Source of the DNA: Antarcticirhabdus aurantiaca
GTDB taxonomy: Bacteria > Pseudomonadota > Alphaproteobacteria > Rhizobiales > Rhizobiaceae
Length of the DNA stretch: 64,000 bases
Assembly: GCF_009765365.1 (NCBI RefSeq)
Contig: NZ_VTOM01000031.1
Coordinates: forward strand, 1-64,000
Direction of reading: 5' to 3'
Position numbers and translations under genes: made by a program
In this document: in pieces, positions 1 through 8,062 of the stretch
Layout: each line of letters opens with the position of its first letter
Position numbering within the stretch: position 1 is the stretch's first letter
The notes under the pieces: model-generated
The model's database searches: none
What the model saw: only the letters and a program-made list of their open reading frames with translations
What the model was told of the DNA's origin: nothing

Positions 1-124
1 GGAACGTCGAGCGCCCCTCGTCGAAGAGCGGGATGAACTGCTTGGGCATCGTGTCGCGCGACACAGGCCAAAGCCGCGTGCCCGAACCACCCGCCATGAT
101 GATCGGTACAATCAGTGAGGTCAT
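1..124 (-). CDS. manC: Mannose-1-phosphate guanylyltransferase, N-terminal fragment
   Basis: Only the first 41 codons are in the window; the gene runs off the left edge. The product starts [20 protein letters not shown] and continues to [13 protein letters not shown]. This is the nucleotide-binding GGSGTRLWP signature plus the KQF element of GDP-mannose pyrophosphorylases, which make GDP-mannose from mannose-1-phosphate and GTP in the cytoplasm. The fragment cannot show whether the gene is a bifunctional ManC/AlgA with a C-terminal isomerase domain. It is divergent from ugd and the UDP-glucuronate epimerase gene, so the neighbourhood makes nucleotide sugars for surface polysaccharide. The start is the first ATG before the conserved motif. 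Confidence 0.88.
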   Translation of the reverse strand, partial: MTSLIVPIIMAGGSGTRLWPVSRDTMPKQFIPLFDEGRSTF

Positions 125-437
125 CGCGCGAACCATTCCTGCCAGATCGAAGTCGTGGATCTATGCCATAACGGCCGGCGCGATAAACCAATAAAGATCA
201 ATCAGGGCCCCCGGCGCTCCCGGAACGGGCGAGCCGTTTGCCGCCGATATGTGTGCGGCGTTGCAAAACGCAATTGATGTTCAAGACTTTGCCCCGATAC
301 TCGGCCTGCCGACGGCTGGCTCCGCACGTGATCGCACTCCTGGGCGTCTCACCTGCCGCTCGTCTCGATCATGGAGGCTTGGCGTGCTCATTCCTCACAC
401 CGGGATGACTTTTCAGCGGGATGGCGCGGGAGGCGCC
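125..437. other. Intergenic region between manC and the small HTH gene
   Basis: This stretch separates two divergent genes. The part next to manC (about 125-215) is clearly richer in A and T than the rest of the window, as expected for a promoter region, but no hexamer pair stands out. A frame on the plus strand is open from 249 into the small HTH gene, but its part before 405 does not look like protein. No RNA gene or strong repeat was seen. Confidence 0.5.
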
Positions 438-626
438 ATGGACGGGCGCGACCGGAGCGTCCTCCAGCTGGTGGCCGAAGGAGAGTCCTACGAGGAGGCG
501 GCGAGCCGTCTTCGGCTCGACCTCACCGGCATCGAGCGCACCATGGCGCGCATCCGCCATCATCTGGGTGCCAACACCGACGAGCACGCCGTCGCCCTCG
601 CCCTGCGCGCCCACCTCATCGACTGA
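438..626 (+). CDS. HTH-only LuxR/GerE-type mini-protein
   Basis: The 62-residue product consists almost only of a LuxR/GerE-like helix-turn-helix. It opens MDGRDRSVLQLVAEGESYEE and continues with a region reading DLTGIERTMARIRHHLGA and an alanine- and leucine-rich last helix. This matches the usual order of the GerE domain: 'L..vaeG.s..eia..l', a recognition helix, then 'hl.a.n...av..a'. There is no receiver or ligand domain. The ATG at 438 has GGGAGG a few bases upstream; an alternative in-frame ATG at 405 would add 11 residues. The gene sits 129 bp before ugd in the same direction, so it may regulate polysaccharide genes. That role is inference from position only. Confidence 0.6.
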   Translation: MDGRDRSVLQLVAEGESYEEAASRLRLDLTGIERTMARIRHHLGANTDEHAVALALRAHLID

Positions 627-755
627 CCGTTCGGCGGCGTCGCCCGGCGCCTTGGTGCCGCCGTCCTTCCGCGCCATGGGAGCGCTGGCCTTTCCGGCGG
701 CCTGGGGCTACCCCTGGCGAGCCGACCTTCAAAGGAAAGATCCAGGAGTTTCGTC

Positions 756-2099
756 ATGCGCATCACCGTGCTCGGCTCCGGCTATGTGGGCCTCGTCAGT
801 GGCGCCTGCTTCGCCGACTTCGGCCATTTCGTCACCTGCGTCGATCTCGACAAAGCGAAGATCGAGCGGCTGAACAAGGGTGAGATGCCGATCTTCGAGC
901 CGGGGCTCGAAGACCTCGTGCGCAACAACGCCAAGGCGGGGCGACTCGTCTTCACCACCGAGATCGAGCCGTCCGTCGCCGACGCCGACGTCGTCTTCAT
1001 CGCGGTCGGAACGCCGTCGCGCCGCGGCGACGGCCACGCGGACCTGTCCTACGTCTACGACGCCGCCCGCATGATCGGGCGCGCGATGACGAGCTTCACC
1101 GTGGTGGTGACGAAGTCGACCGTTCCGGTGGGCACCGGCGACGAGGTCGAGCGCATCCTGCGCCAGGTGAACCCGGCCGGCGACTTCGCCGTCGTGTCCA
1201 ATCCCGAATTCCTGCGCGAGGGCGCGGCCATCGCCGACTTCAAGATCCCCGACCGCGTGGTGATCGGCGCCGAGGACGAGCGGGCCAAGCGCGTCATGGC
1301 CGAGGTCTACCGCCCGCTCTCGCTCAACGCCTCGCCGCTGTTCTTCGTGTCGCGCCGCACCTCCGAGCTGATCAAGTATGCGGGCAACGCCTTCCTGGCG
1401 CTCAAGATCACCTTCATCAACGAGATGGCGGACTTGTGCGAAGCCGTGGGCGCCAACGTCCAGGACGTGGCGCGCGGCATCGGCATGGACAAGCGCATCG
1501 GGTCGAAGTTCCTGAACGCCGGCCCCGGCTACGGCGGCTCGTGCTTTCCCAAGGACACGCTCGCCCTCGTCAAGACGGCGCGCGACAACGACAGCCCGCT
1601 CAGCCTCGTCGAGACCACGGTCACGGTCAACGACAACCGCAAGCGCGCCATGGCCCGCAAGGTGATCGCCGCCTGCGGCGGAAGCGTGCGCGACAAGAAG
1701 ATCGCGGTTCTCGGCCTGACCTTCAAGCCGAACACCGACGACATGCGCGAGGCGCCCGCGCTCAGCATCATCCAGGCCCTTCAGGACAAGGGCGCGCGCA
1801 TCGCCGCCTTCGATCCCGAGGGGATGGAGGCGGCCTCCCACCTCCTCCAGGGGGTGGAGTTCTGCGACGACGCCTACGACGTTGTTTCGGACGCCGACGC
1901 CCTGGTGATCGTGACCGAGTGGAACCAGTTCCGCTCGCTCGACTTCGAGCGCATCGGCGCGGCGATGAGGCACCGGGTCCTCGTGGATCTGCGCAACATC
2001 TACCGCTACGACGAGGTGGAGCGGCACGGCTTCGAATACACCTGCGTCGGGCGCCCGAGCGGCGTGGCGCGCGGCCACCTCCTGGAGGCCGCGGAATAG
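756..2099 (+). CDS. ugd: UDP-glucose 6-dehydrogenase
   Basis: This cytoplasmic enzyme oxidises UDP-glucose to UDP-glucuronate with two NAD+. The 447-residue product starts MRITVLGSGYVGLVSG, with the Rossmann GxGYVG at residues 7-12. It carries the catalytic-cysteine motif GPGYGGSCFPKD (Cys263) and the C-terminal NAD/UDP domain element TFKPNTDDMREAP. Length is normal for the UgdA/TuaD type. A CAGGAG ribosome site lies about 8 bases before the ATG. The next gene is a UDP-glucuronate epimerase, so the pair makes UDP-glucuronate and UDP-galacturonate for capsule, LPS or exopolysaccharide. The 209 bases between the two genes show no other gene. Confidence 0.95.
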   Translation: MRITVLGSGYVGLVSGACFADFGHFVTCVDLDKAKIERLNKGEMPIFEPGLEDLVRNNAKAGRLVFTTEIEPSVADADVVFIAVGTPSRRGDGHADLSYVYDAARMIGRAMTSFTVVVTKSTVPVGTGDEVERILRQVNPAGDFAVVSNPEFLREGAAIADFKIPDRVVIGAEDERAKRVMAEVYRPLSLNASPLFFVSRRTSELIKYAGNAFLALKITFINEMADLCEAVGANVQDVARGIGMDKRIGSKFLNAGPGYGGSCFPKDTLALVKTARDNDSPLSLVETTVTVNDNRKRAMARKVIAACGGSVRDKKIAVLGLTFKPNTDDMREAPALSIIQALQDKGARIAAFDPEGMEAASHLLQGVEFCDDAYDVVSDADALVIVTEWNQFRSLDFERIGAAMRHRVLVDLRNIYRYDEVERHGFEYTCVGRPSGVARGHLLEAAE

Positions 2100-2308
2100 A
2101 GCCGGCGGGACGGGTCTCACAGGCTCTCGCCGTCATAGGCCGTTGATCGCCGCGGTGCGGTCATGGCGCCGAGCCCGGCGAGGATGGAGCGCGCGAAGCG
2201 TCCGACCCTCGCCGGCCCGGTCGATTTCACTTATGCGTCTTCGGCTAGGGCCGCCGCGTGTCCGCACACGCTCCCGCGCGACCGGCAATCGAAGAGCAGA
2301 AGGTCGCC

Positions 2309-3319
2309 ATGCGAATCCTCGTCACCGGAACCGCCGGCTTCATCGGCTTCCATCTCGCCCGGCGGTTCCTGGCGGAAGGCCACGCGGTCGTCGGTTTCGA
2401 CGCGATGACCTCTTACTACGACGTCGCGCTGAAGCGGGACCGGCACGCGATCCTGGAGGCGATGCCGGGCTTTCGCCCCGTGATCGGCGCGCTGGAGGAC
2501 CGCGAGGCGCTCCGCCGGGCGGTCGGCGACGAGGCGCCGGACCTCATCGTCCACCTCGCGGCCCAGGCGGGCGTGCGCCACAGCCTCGATCATCCCGAAG
2601 ACTATGTCAGCGCCAACCTCGTCGGCACCTTCAACGTGCTGGAGCTGGCGCGCGAGGTCGCGCCCCGCCACCTGATGATCGCTTCGACGAGCTCGGTCTA
2701 CGGCGGCAACGAGAAGGCGCCCTTTTCCGAGACCGACAACACGGATTCGCCGCTGAGCTTCTACGCCGCCACGAAGAAGGCCGGGGAGGCGATGAGCCAT
2801 TCCTACGCCCACCTGTGGAACCTGCCGACCACCTGCTTCCGCTTCTTCACGGTCTACGGCCCCTGGGGCCGGCCGGACATGGCGCTGTTCCGCTTCGTCG
2901 GCGCGATCGCCCGGGGAGAGCCGATCGAGGTCTACGGCAACGGCCAGATGAAGCGCGACTTCACCTATATCGACGATCTCGTCGAGGGCATCGTGCGCCT
3001 CGCCGGCAAGGTTCCCGAGATCGGCCACCCGGTCACGGCGCCGGGCGTCGCCGACACGCTCTCGCCCGTCGCCCCCTGGCGCGTCGTCAACATCGGCACC
3101 AGCCGCCCGGTCGAGCTCATGGACTTCATCGGGGCCATCGAGCGCCGCATGGGCGTGGCCGCCGTCAAGACCATGCTTCCGATGCAGAAGGGCGAGGTCG
3201 TGACGACCTATGCCGACTTCGCCCTGTTCCAGGCGCTCACCCGTTACCGCTCGGCCGTGAGCCTCGAGGACGGGGTCGCCGCCTTCGTCGACTGGTATCG
3301 GGAGCGCTATCATGTCTGA
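2309..3319 (+). CDS. UDP-glucuronate 4-epimerase (SDR family)
   Basis: The 336-residue product is an extended short-chain dehydrogenase/epimerase. It begins [20 protein letters not shown] with TGxxGFIG at residues 6-13, has the substrate strand STSSVYGG, and the catalytic Tyr152-x3-Lys156 pair in [11 protein letters not shown]. The segments [15 protein letters not shown] and KRDFTYIDD are typical of UDP-glucuronate 4-epimerases (CapI/LpsL/GAE group). The likely reaction is interconversion of UDP-glucuronate and UDP-galacturonate. I chose the ATG at 2309 because it starts exactly at the Rossmann strand and has AGAAGG just upstream; an in-frame start at 2258 would add a low-complexity tail. It probably works directly after ugd. 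Confidence 0.88.
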   Translation: MRILVTGTAGFIGFHLARRFLAEGHAVVGFDAMTSYYDVALKRDRHAILEAMPGFRPVIGALEDREALRRAVGDEAPDLIVHLAAQAGVRHSLDHPEDYVSANLVGTFNVLELAREVAPRHLMIASTSSVYGGNEKAPFSETDNTDSPLSFYAATKKAGEAMSHSYAHLWNLPTTCFRFFTVYGPWGRPDMALFRFVGAIARGEPIEVYGNGQMKRDFTYIDDLVEGIVRLAGKVPEIGHPVTAPGVADTLSPVAPWRVVNIGTSRPVELMDFIGAIERRMGVAAVKTMLPMQKGEVVTTYADFALFQALTRYRSAVSLEDGVAAFVDWYRERYHV

Positions 3320-3455
3320 CCCCACCGGCCGCCGCGGCGCGGCCAACGGCGCCCCTGCGGGTCGGCGGCTTCGCGACCCTGCCGGTGAGGCGGCGGGAGC
3401 TCGCCGGGATCCTGGGCGTCCGTCGCGCCGGCGCGCGGCCGGCGGCTCCGCCGGC

Positions 3456-3548
3456 CTATTCGCCGAGAAGGCTCAGCGCCGCGCCGAGCAGGACGGTGAC
3501 GTAGAAGGTCGGCGAAAAGCCGGTGACGAAGTCGATGATGGTGTCCAT
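3456..3548 (-). CDS. 30-residue single-span membrane peptide
   Basis: The short frame encodes MDTIIDFVTGFSPTFYVTVL followed by LGAALSLLGE. It is one hydrophobic helix of about 20 residues with an acidic N-terminus. The ATG has a strong GGGAGG site 6 bases upstream, and a TTGACA/TAGTCT promoter lies about 165 bases before it, which makes translation likely despite the size. No family is recognised. Two other tiny one-helix peptides in this window (41232 and 47235) also begin with or near Met-Asp and also have good ribosome sites. Function is unknown; a membrane stress or regulatory peptide is possible. Confidence 0.6.
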   Translation of the reverse strand: MDTIIDFVTGFSPTFYVTVLLGAALSLLGE

Positions 3549-3712
3549 CGCTGCCTCCCTTGGGCCGCGGGGCGATCTTCGTCGCCCTCGCCGGCCGCGT
3601 TCGCGGGAGGTTTGCGGACCGGCGGGATGGAGCCGCTCGGGGGCAGCGCCCGAAAGGGTGGCCTTGCGAGCGGAGGCGTCCCGGATCGTCCGTTCTCCTC
3701 CGTCTGAAGGGA

Positions 3713-3740
3713 AGACTAGACCTTTGATTCCGCGTGTCAA
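3713..3740 (-). promoter_or_regulatory. Sigma-70-type promoter for the 30-residue membrane peptide
   Basis: On the minus strand a perfect TTGACA (3740-3735) is followed after 16 bases by TAGTCT (3718-3713). It points toward the membrane peptide gene starting at 3548 and would give a leader of roughly 160 bases. Perfect -35 boxes are rare in DNA this GC-rich. Confidence 0.5.
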
Positions 3741-3783
3741 ATCTGTTGCAGCGCGGAAGAAGGCGCCCGGCCAAGCGTTGGCG

Positions 3784-3969
3784 TCAGGGCGTCTTCAGGT
3801 CGTTGCCGTGGGCAAGGTCGTGCGCGTCCTTGTCCGTGTCGCCCGACGGCCGGGGCGCTTCGGCTTCTCCGCCGCGTTCCGGCTGGACGATCCCGTCCTC
3901 GCCGACCGGCACCGGCAGGATCGGATCGCCCTGTCCGGTCTTGGCCGGGGTCTTGCTCGCTTCGCTCAT
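3784..3969 (-). CDS. Small hydrophilic protein, unknown function
   Basis: The 61-residue product starts MSEASKTPAKTGQGDPILPV and continues with a charged, glycine- and proline-rich stretch ending in DLAHGNDLKTP. It has no membrane segment or signal peptide and is probably disordered. The ATG is preceded by GGGAGG at 7 bases, the best argument that it is translated. It lies between the ABC transporter gene (75 bases upstream on the same strand) and the membrane peptide gene, so it could be the tail of an ABC transporter transcript. No family is recognised. Confidence 0.5.
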   Translation of the reverse strand: MSEASKTPAKTGQGDPILPVPVGEDGIVQPERGGEAEAPRPSGDTDKDAHDLAHGNDLKTP

Positions 3970-4043
3970 GGACAGCCTCCCGTGTCGCTTGGGGTTCTGC
4001 AAGGGGAAGGCGAGAAGCGCCCCGGGCGTTCCATCGGCCGGCC

Positions 4044-5759
4044 TCACGTGCCGAACTGCGCCTCGTGGAGGCGGCGGTAGAGGCTGGGGCGGCCGAGGAG
4101 CTCGCCGTGGCGCCCTTCCTCGACGATGCCGGCGCGGTCGACCACGACGATGCGGTCGGCGTGGCGGATGGTGGCGAGGCGGTGGGCGATGACCAGCGTG
4201 GTGCGCCCTTCCGAGAGCTCGCGCAGCGAGGCCTGGATGGCGCTTTCGGTCTCGGCGTCGAGCGCGGAGGTCGCCTCGTCGAGGATCAGGATCTCCGGGT
4301 TCTTCAGGAACATGCGGGCGATCGACAGGCGCTGCTTCTGGCCGCCCGAGAGCTTGACCCCGCGCTCGCCGATCAGCGTGTCGAGCCCGTCCGGCAGGTC
4401 GGCCACGACGCCGTCGAGATGCGCGCGGGCGATCGCCTCGCGGATCTCGGCTTCCGTGGCGTCGAGGCGGCCATAGGCGACGTTCTCGCGAAGGGTCCCG
4501 CCGAACAGGAAGACGTCCTGCTGGACGATGCCGACGTGGCGGCGCAGCGAGGCCAGCGTCACGTCGCGCACGTCCGTGCCGTCGACGAGGATGCGCCCGC
4601 CCTGCAGCTCGTAGAAGCGCGGCAGGAGCGAGAGCAGCGTCGTCTTGCCGGCGCCCGAGGGACCGACGAAGGCGACGGTCTCGCCCGGCGAAACGTCGAG
4701 CGTGACGCCGCGCAGGACGGGCTTTGCCGGATCGTAGCCGAAGGTGACGTTCTCGAAGCGCACCGCGCCCCGGACGTTCCGCAGAGCGACGGCGCCGGGC
4801 CGGTCGGCGATCTCCGGCGGGGTGTCGAGGAACTCGCAGTAGCGCCGGAAGCCGGCGATGCCCTTCGGATAGGTCTCGATCACCGAGGCGATCTTCTCGA
4901 CGGGGCGGAAGAACACGCCGACGAGGAGCAGGAAGCCGACGAAGCCGCCGTAGGAGAGCTGGCCCTGCATGACGTAATAGGTGCCGGCCAGCATGACGAC
5001 GAGCTGCATCAGCCGCATCGACATGTAGTTGAGCGACAGCGTCCAGGAGATGATGCGGTAGGCGTCGAGCTTGCGGGCGCGATAGAGGGCGTTGTTGCGG
5101 GCGAAGAGCTTGCGCTCGTGCTCCTCGTTGGCGAAGGCCTTCACCACGCGGATGCCGCCGACGTTCTCCTCGATGCGCGTGTTGAAGTCGGCGACCGAGC
5201 CGTAGATGCCCTGCCAGGTCTGGGTCATCCGGCCGCCGTAGACCGTGGTCAGCCAGGTGCCGAGCGGCACGATCGCCGCGGTGACGAGGGCGAGCGGCGC
5301 GTGGATCGAGAGCATGATCGCGAAGGCGCCGGCGAAGGTCATCACCGCGATGAAGAGGTCCTCCGGCCCGTGATGGGCGACCTCGCCGATCTCCTCCAGG
5401 TCCTTGGTCAGGCGCGCGACGAGGTGGCCGGTCTTGTTGTTGTCGAAATAGCCGAAGGACAGCGTCTGCAGGTGGTCGAAGGCGCGCCGGCGCATCTCGG
5501 TCTCGATGTTGATCCCGAGCATGTGGCCCCAGTAGTTCACGACGGCCATGAGGCCCGTGTTGAGGACGTAGACGAGGAGCAGCCCGGCCGAGGCGAGGAG
5601 GATCAGGTCCCAGCGCCCCGCCGGCAGGAGGTCGTCGACGAAGGCCGCGACGGCGAGCGGGAATCCGAGCTCGAGGAGGCCGGCAAGCACCGCGCAGCCG
5701 AAGTCGAGCGCGAAGAGGCCCTTGTAGGGGGCGTAGTAGCTGAAGAAGCGGGACAGCAT
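4044..5759 (-). CDS. ABC exporter half-transporter (permease-ATPase fusion)
   Basis: The 571-residue product is a type IV ABC half-transporter of the MsbA/YfiB class that would act as a dimer in the inner membrane. Residues 1-310 hold six predicted transmembrane helices, with the elbow MLSRFFSYYAPYKG at the start. The ATPase half has Walker A GPSGAGKT, Q-loop VQQDVFLFGG, signature LSGGQKQRLSIARMFL, Walker B ILILDEATSALD and H-loop VIAHRLATIRHADR. The exported substrate cannot be told; lipid, drug and peptide exporters share this layout. I chose the ATG at 5759 over an in-frame TTG 18 bases upstream. The gene is divergent from the glycerate kinase gene across about 200 bases with no clear promoter elements. 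Confidence 0.9.
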   Translation of the reverse strand: MLSRFFSYYAPYKGLFALDFGCAVLAGLLELGFPLAVAAFVDDLLPAGRWDLILLASAGLLLVYVLNTGLMAVVNYWGHMLGINIETEMRRRAFDHLQTLSFGYFDNNKTGHLVARLTKDLEEIGEVAHHGPEDLFIAVMTFAGAFAIMLSIHAPLALVTAAIVPLGTWLTTVYGGRMTQTWQGIYGSVADFNTRIEENVGGIRVVKAFANEEHERKLFARNNALYRARKLDAYRIISWTLSLNYMSMRLMQLVVMLAGTYYVMQGQLSYGGFVGFLLLVGVFFRPVEKIASVIETYPKGIAGFRRYCEFLDTPPEIADRPGAVALRNVRGAVRFENVTFGYDPAKPVLRGVTLDVSPGETVAFVGPSGAGKTTLLSLLPRFYELQGGRILVDGTDVRDVTLASLRRHVGIVQQDVFLFGGTLRENVAYGRLDATEAEIREAIARAHLDGVVADLPDGLDTLIGERGVKLSGGQKQRLSIARMFLKNPEILILDEATSALDAETESAIQASLRELSEGRTTLVIAHRLATIRHADRIVVVDRAGIVEEGRHGELLGRPSLYRRLHEAQFGT

Positions 5760-5963
5760 GGGCAGTTCCGGAAACAAGCGGACGGGCCGCGAAGGCGCGC
5801 GGCGGAGAGTGGATCGATCTTTAAGGACGCCTGCTTATCCGCCCGGTCCCGGCCGCGGGCAACCCGGTTTCGGAAGGCGGTGCCCTTTCCTGTCGGCGGA
5901 CTTGCGGCCGGGCCCGGTTCGGCTATGCCAGGGGAGGAACGGCGTGCGGGGAGGCACCAAGGC

Positions 5964-7238
5964 ATGGACGGGGCGGGCGATCGGGAACTCCTGGAGCGGC
6001 TGTATCGCGCGGCCGTCGCGGCCGCCGATCCGGCGCCGGGCATCGCGGCGAACCTGCCGGCGGCCCCGCGCGGGCGCACGATCGTCGTCGGCGCCGGCAA
6101 GGGCTCGGGCGTCATGGCGCAGGCCTTCGAGGCGGCGTGGCTTTCGGCAGGCAACCGGATCGACGGCGGGCTCGTGGTGGTGAAGCACGGCGACCGGGTG
6201 GACACCACAGCCGTTTCCATCGTCGAGGCGGCGCACCCGGTCCCGGACGAAGCGAGCTTCGACGCCGCCCGGCAGATGTTGGCGCTGGCCGAGGGCGCGG
6301 GCGCCGACGACCTCGTCGTGGCGCTGATCTCCGGCGGCGGCTCGGCGCTGCTCTCGCTGCCGCCGGAGGGCATCTCCCCGGAGGAGAAGCGCGCCGTGAA
6401 CCGGCAGCTCCTCGCCTGCGGCGCCTCGATCCGCGAGATGAACGCGGTGAGGAAGCACCTGTCGCAGGTCAAGGGCGGGCGCCTTGCTGCGGCCGCGCAT
6501 CCCGCACGGGTCGTCACCTTCGTCGTCTCCGACATTCCCGGCGACGACGTTTCGGTCGTCGCCTCCGGCCCGAGCGTTCCGAGCGCCGCCACCCGCGAGG
6601 AGGCGCTCGCCATCGTCGCGCGCTACGGCCTCGATCTTCCGCCGCACGTCCTCGCCCACCTGACGAGCCCGGCCGCCGACGCGCCGCGGCCGGGCGGCGC
6701 CTTCGACGGGGACGCCGTCGTGACGTTGGCCACGGCCCGGCGCTCGCTGGAGGCGGCCAAGGCCGCGGCGCAGGCGGAAGGTCTGACGGCGGTCATCCTC
6801 TCCGACCGGATCGAGGGCGAGGCGCGCGACGTCGGGCGCATGCACGGGGCGCTCGCCCGCGAGACCGTGGAGCAAGGCCTTTTTCCGCGCCCCTGCGTGA
6901 TCCTGTCGGGCGGCGAGACCACGGTGACGGTCCGGCGAACGGGCGGGCGCGGCGGGCGCAACACGGAATTCCTGCTCGGCCTCGCCGAAGCGCTCGACGG
7001 CGTGCCGGGCGCCCTGGCGCTCGCCGCCGACACGGACGGCATCGACGGCAGCGAGCGGAACGCCGGGGCCTTCTGCGACGGCGACACGGCCGAGCGGCTG
7101 CGGGCGCGCGGCAAGCCGCTCGCCGGCTTCATGGCGGCGAACGACGCCTACTCCGCTTTCGAGGCGCTGGGCACGCTGTTCGAGCCGGGCCCGACCGGCA
7201 CCAACGTGAACGATTTCCGGGCGATGCTCGTTCGCTAG
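5964..7238 (+). CDS. Glycerate 2-kinase (GckA/TtuD type, MOFRL domain)
   Basis: The 424-residue product is a class II glycerate kinase that phosphorylates D-glycerate with ATP to 2-phosphoglycerate. It contains the N-terminal DUF4147 Rossmann-like part (TIVVGAGKGSGVMAQAFE, then LVVALISGGGSALLSLP and the conserved NAVRKHLSQVKGGRLA). The C-terminal MOFRL domain follows (ILSGGETTVTV, GRGGRNTEFLLGLA, ADTDGIDG, PTGTNVNDF). Length fits the family. The ATG at 5964 has GGGGAGG about 10 bases upstream; another in-frame ATG lies near 5925. The gene ends 8 bases from the convergent FhuC-like gene. It would feed tartrate-, glyoxylate- or serine-derived glycerate into central metabolism. Confidence 0.92.
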   Translation: MDGAGDRELLERLYRAAVAAADPAPGIAANLPAAPRGRTIVVGAGKGSGVMAQAFEAAWLSAGNRIDGGLVVVKHGDRVDTTAVSIVEAAHPVPDEASFDAARQMLALAEGAGADDLVVALISGGGSALLSLPPEGISPEEKRAVNRQLLACGASIREMNAVRKHLSQVKGGRLAAAAHPARVVTFVVSDIPGDDVSVVASGPSVPSAATREEALAIVARYGLDLPPHVLAHLTSPAADAPRPGGAFDGDAVVTLATARRSLEAAKAAAQAEGLTAVILSDRIEGEARDVGRMHGALARETVEQGLFPRPCVILSGGETTVTVRRTGGRGGRNTEFLLGLAEALDGVPGALALAADTDGIDGSERNAGAFCDGDTAERLRARGKPLAGFMAANDAYSAFEALGTLFEPGPTGTNVNDFRAMLVR

Positions 7239-7246
7239 CCCCGTCT

Positions 7247-8062
7247 TCATCGCGGAAATGCGATGCGCTGCCCGGTCTCGGGATGGGGGATCACCGTCAT
7301 CGGGTGGGCGTAGATGCTCTCCAGGAGGTCGGCGCGCACGAGGTCGTCGACCGAGCCGTCGGCGACGAGCCGCCCGCCGCGCAGGGCGACGAGATGGTCG
7401 CAGAAGCGGGCGGCCATGTTGATGTCGTGGAGGACGACGGCCACCGTCCGCCCGTCCTCGCGCGCCAGGCGCCGCACGAGGTCGAGCACCTCGATCTGGA
7501 CGGCGACGTCGAGGGCCGAGATCGGCTCGTCGAGAAGGAGGCAGGCGGCGTCCTGGGCGATCAGCATGGCGATCCAGACGCGCTGGCGCTCGCCCCCCGA
7601 GAGCTGGTCGACGAGACGGTCCGCGAAGCGCTCGACCCCGGTGATGCGGCGCGCGGCCTCCGCCTTTTCGGCGTCGGTCGCGGAGAAGCGCCCGAGCGCC
7701 CCGTGCCAGGGATAGCGGCCGAGCGCGACGAGCTCGGAGACCGTCAGCCCGGCCGCGGGTGCCAGCTGCTGCGGCAGGTAGCCGACGCGGCGGGCGAAGT
7801 CGCGCGAGCGCCAGCCCTCCAGGATCCGGCCCTCGAAGAGCACGCTGCCGCCATCCGCCGGCATCTGCCGGGCGAGGACCTTCAGGAGCGTCGACTTGCC
7901 CGAGCCGTTGGGCCCGAGGATGCCGGTGACCTGGCCGGCGGGAAGGTCGAAGCCGACGCCGTCGAGGATCGTGCGACCGCCGATGGCGAGGCGGAGGTCG
8001 CGCACGGCAAAGGCCGGGGCCGGGCGGGTCCGGGGAGAGGCGGCAACGGCGAGGGAGGGCAT
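7247..8062 (-). CDS. fhuC: Ferric-siderophore ABC transporter ATPase (FhuC/FecE type)
   Basis: The 271-residue product is the cytoplasmic ATPase of a siderophore importer. It has Walker A GPNGSGKSTLLK, Q-loop YLPQQLAPAAGLTVSELVALGR, signature LSGGERQRVWIAMLIA, Walker B CLLLDEPISALD and switch histidine VVLHDINMAARFCD. The LGRYPWHG and HDINMAARFCD segments are typical of the FhuC/FepC/FecE group. Its ATG overlaps the stop of the permease gene (ATGA), so the two are translationally coupled. This is the only siderophore-type ATPase in the window and may serve both siderophore loci. Confidence 0.92.
   Translation of the reverse strand: MPSLAVAASPRTRPAPAFAVRDLRLAIGGRTILDGVGFDLPAGQVTGILGPNGSGKSTLLKVLARQMPADGGSVLFEGRILEGWRSRDFARRVGYLPQQLAPAAGLTVSELVALGRYPWHGALGRFSATDAEKAEAARRITGVERFADRLVDQLSGGERQRVWIAMLIAQDAACLLLDEPISALDVAVQIEVLDLVRRLAREDGRTVAVVLHDINMAARFCDHLVALRGGRLVADGSVDDLVRADLLESIYAHPMTVIPHPETGQRIAFPR

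Noticed and set aside
249-404. Upstream extension of the small HTH protein
   Set aside because: The extra residues have no domain, use codons unlike other genes here, and both internal ATGs (405, 438) fit better with the HTH start.
4065-5963. Long plus-strand open frame running into the glycerate kinase gene
   Set aside because: It is antisense to the ABC transporter gene and its translation is compositionally biased; only the part from 5964 matches a family.
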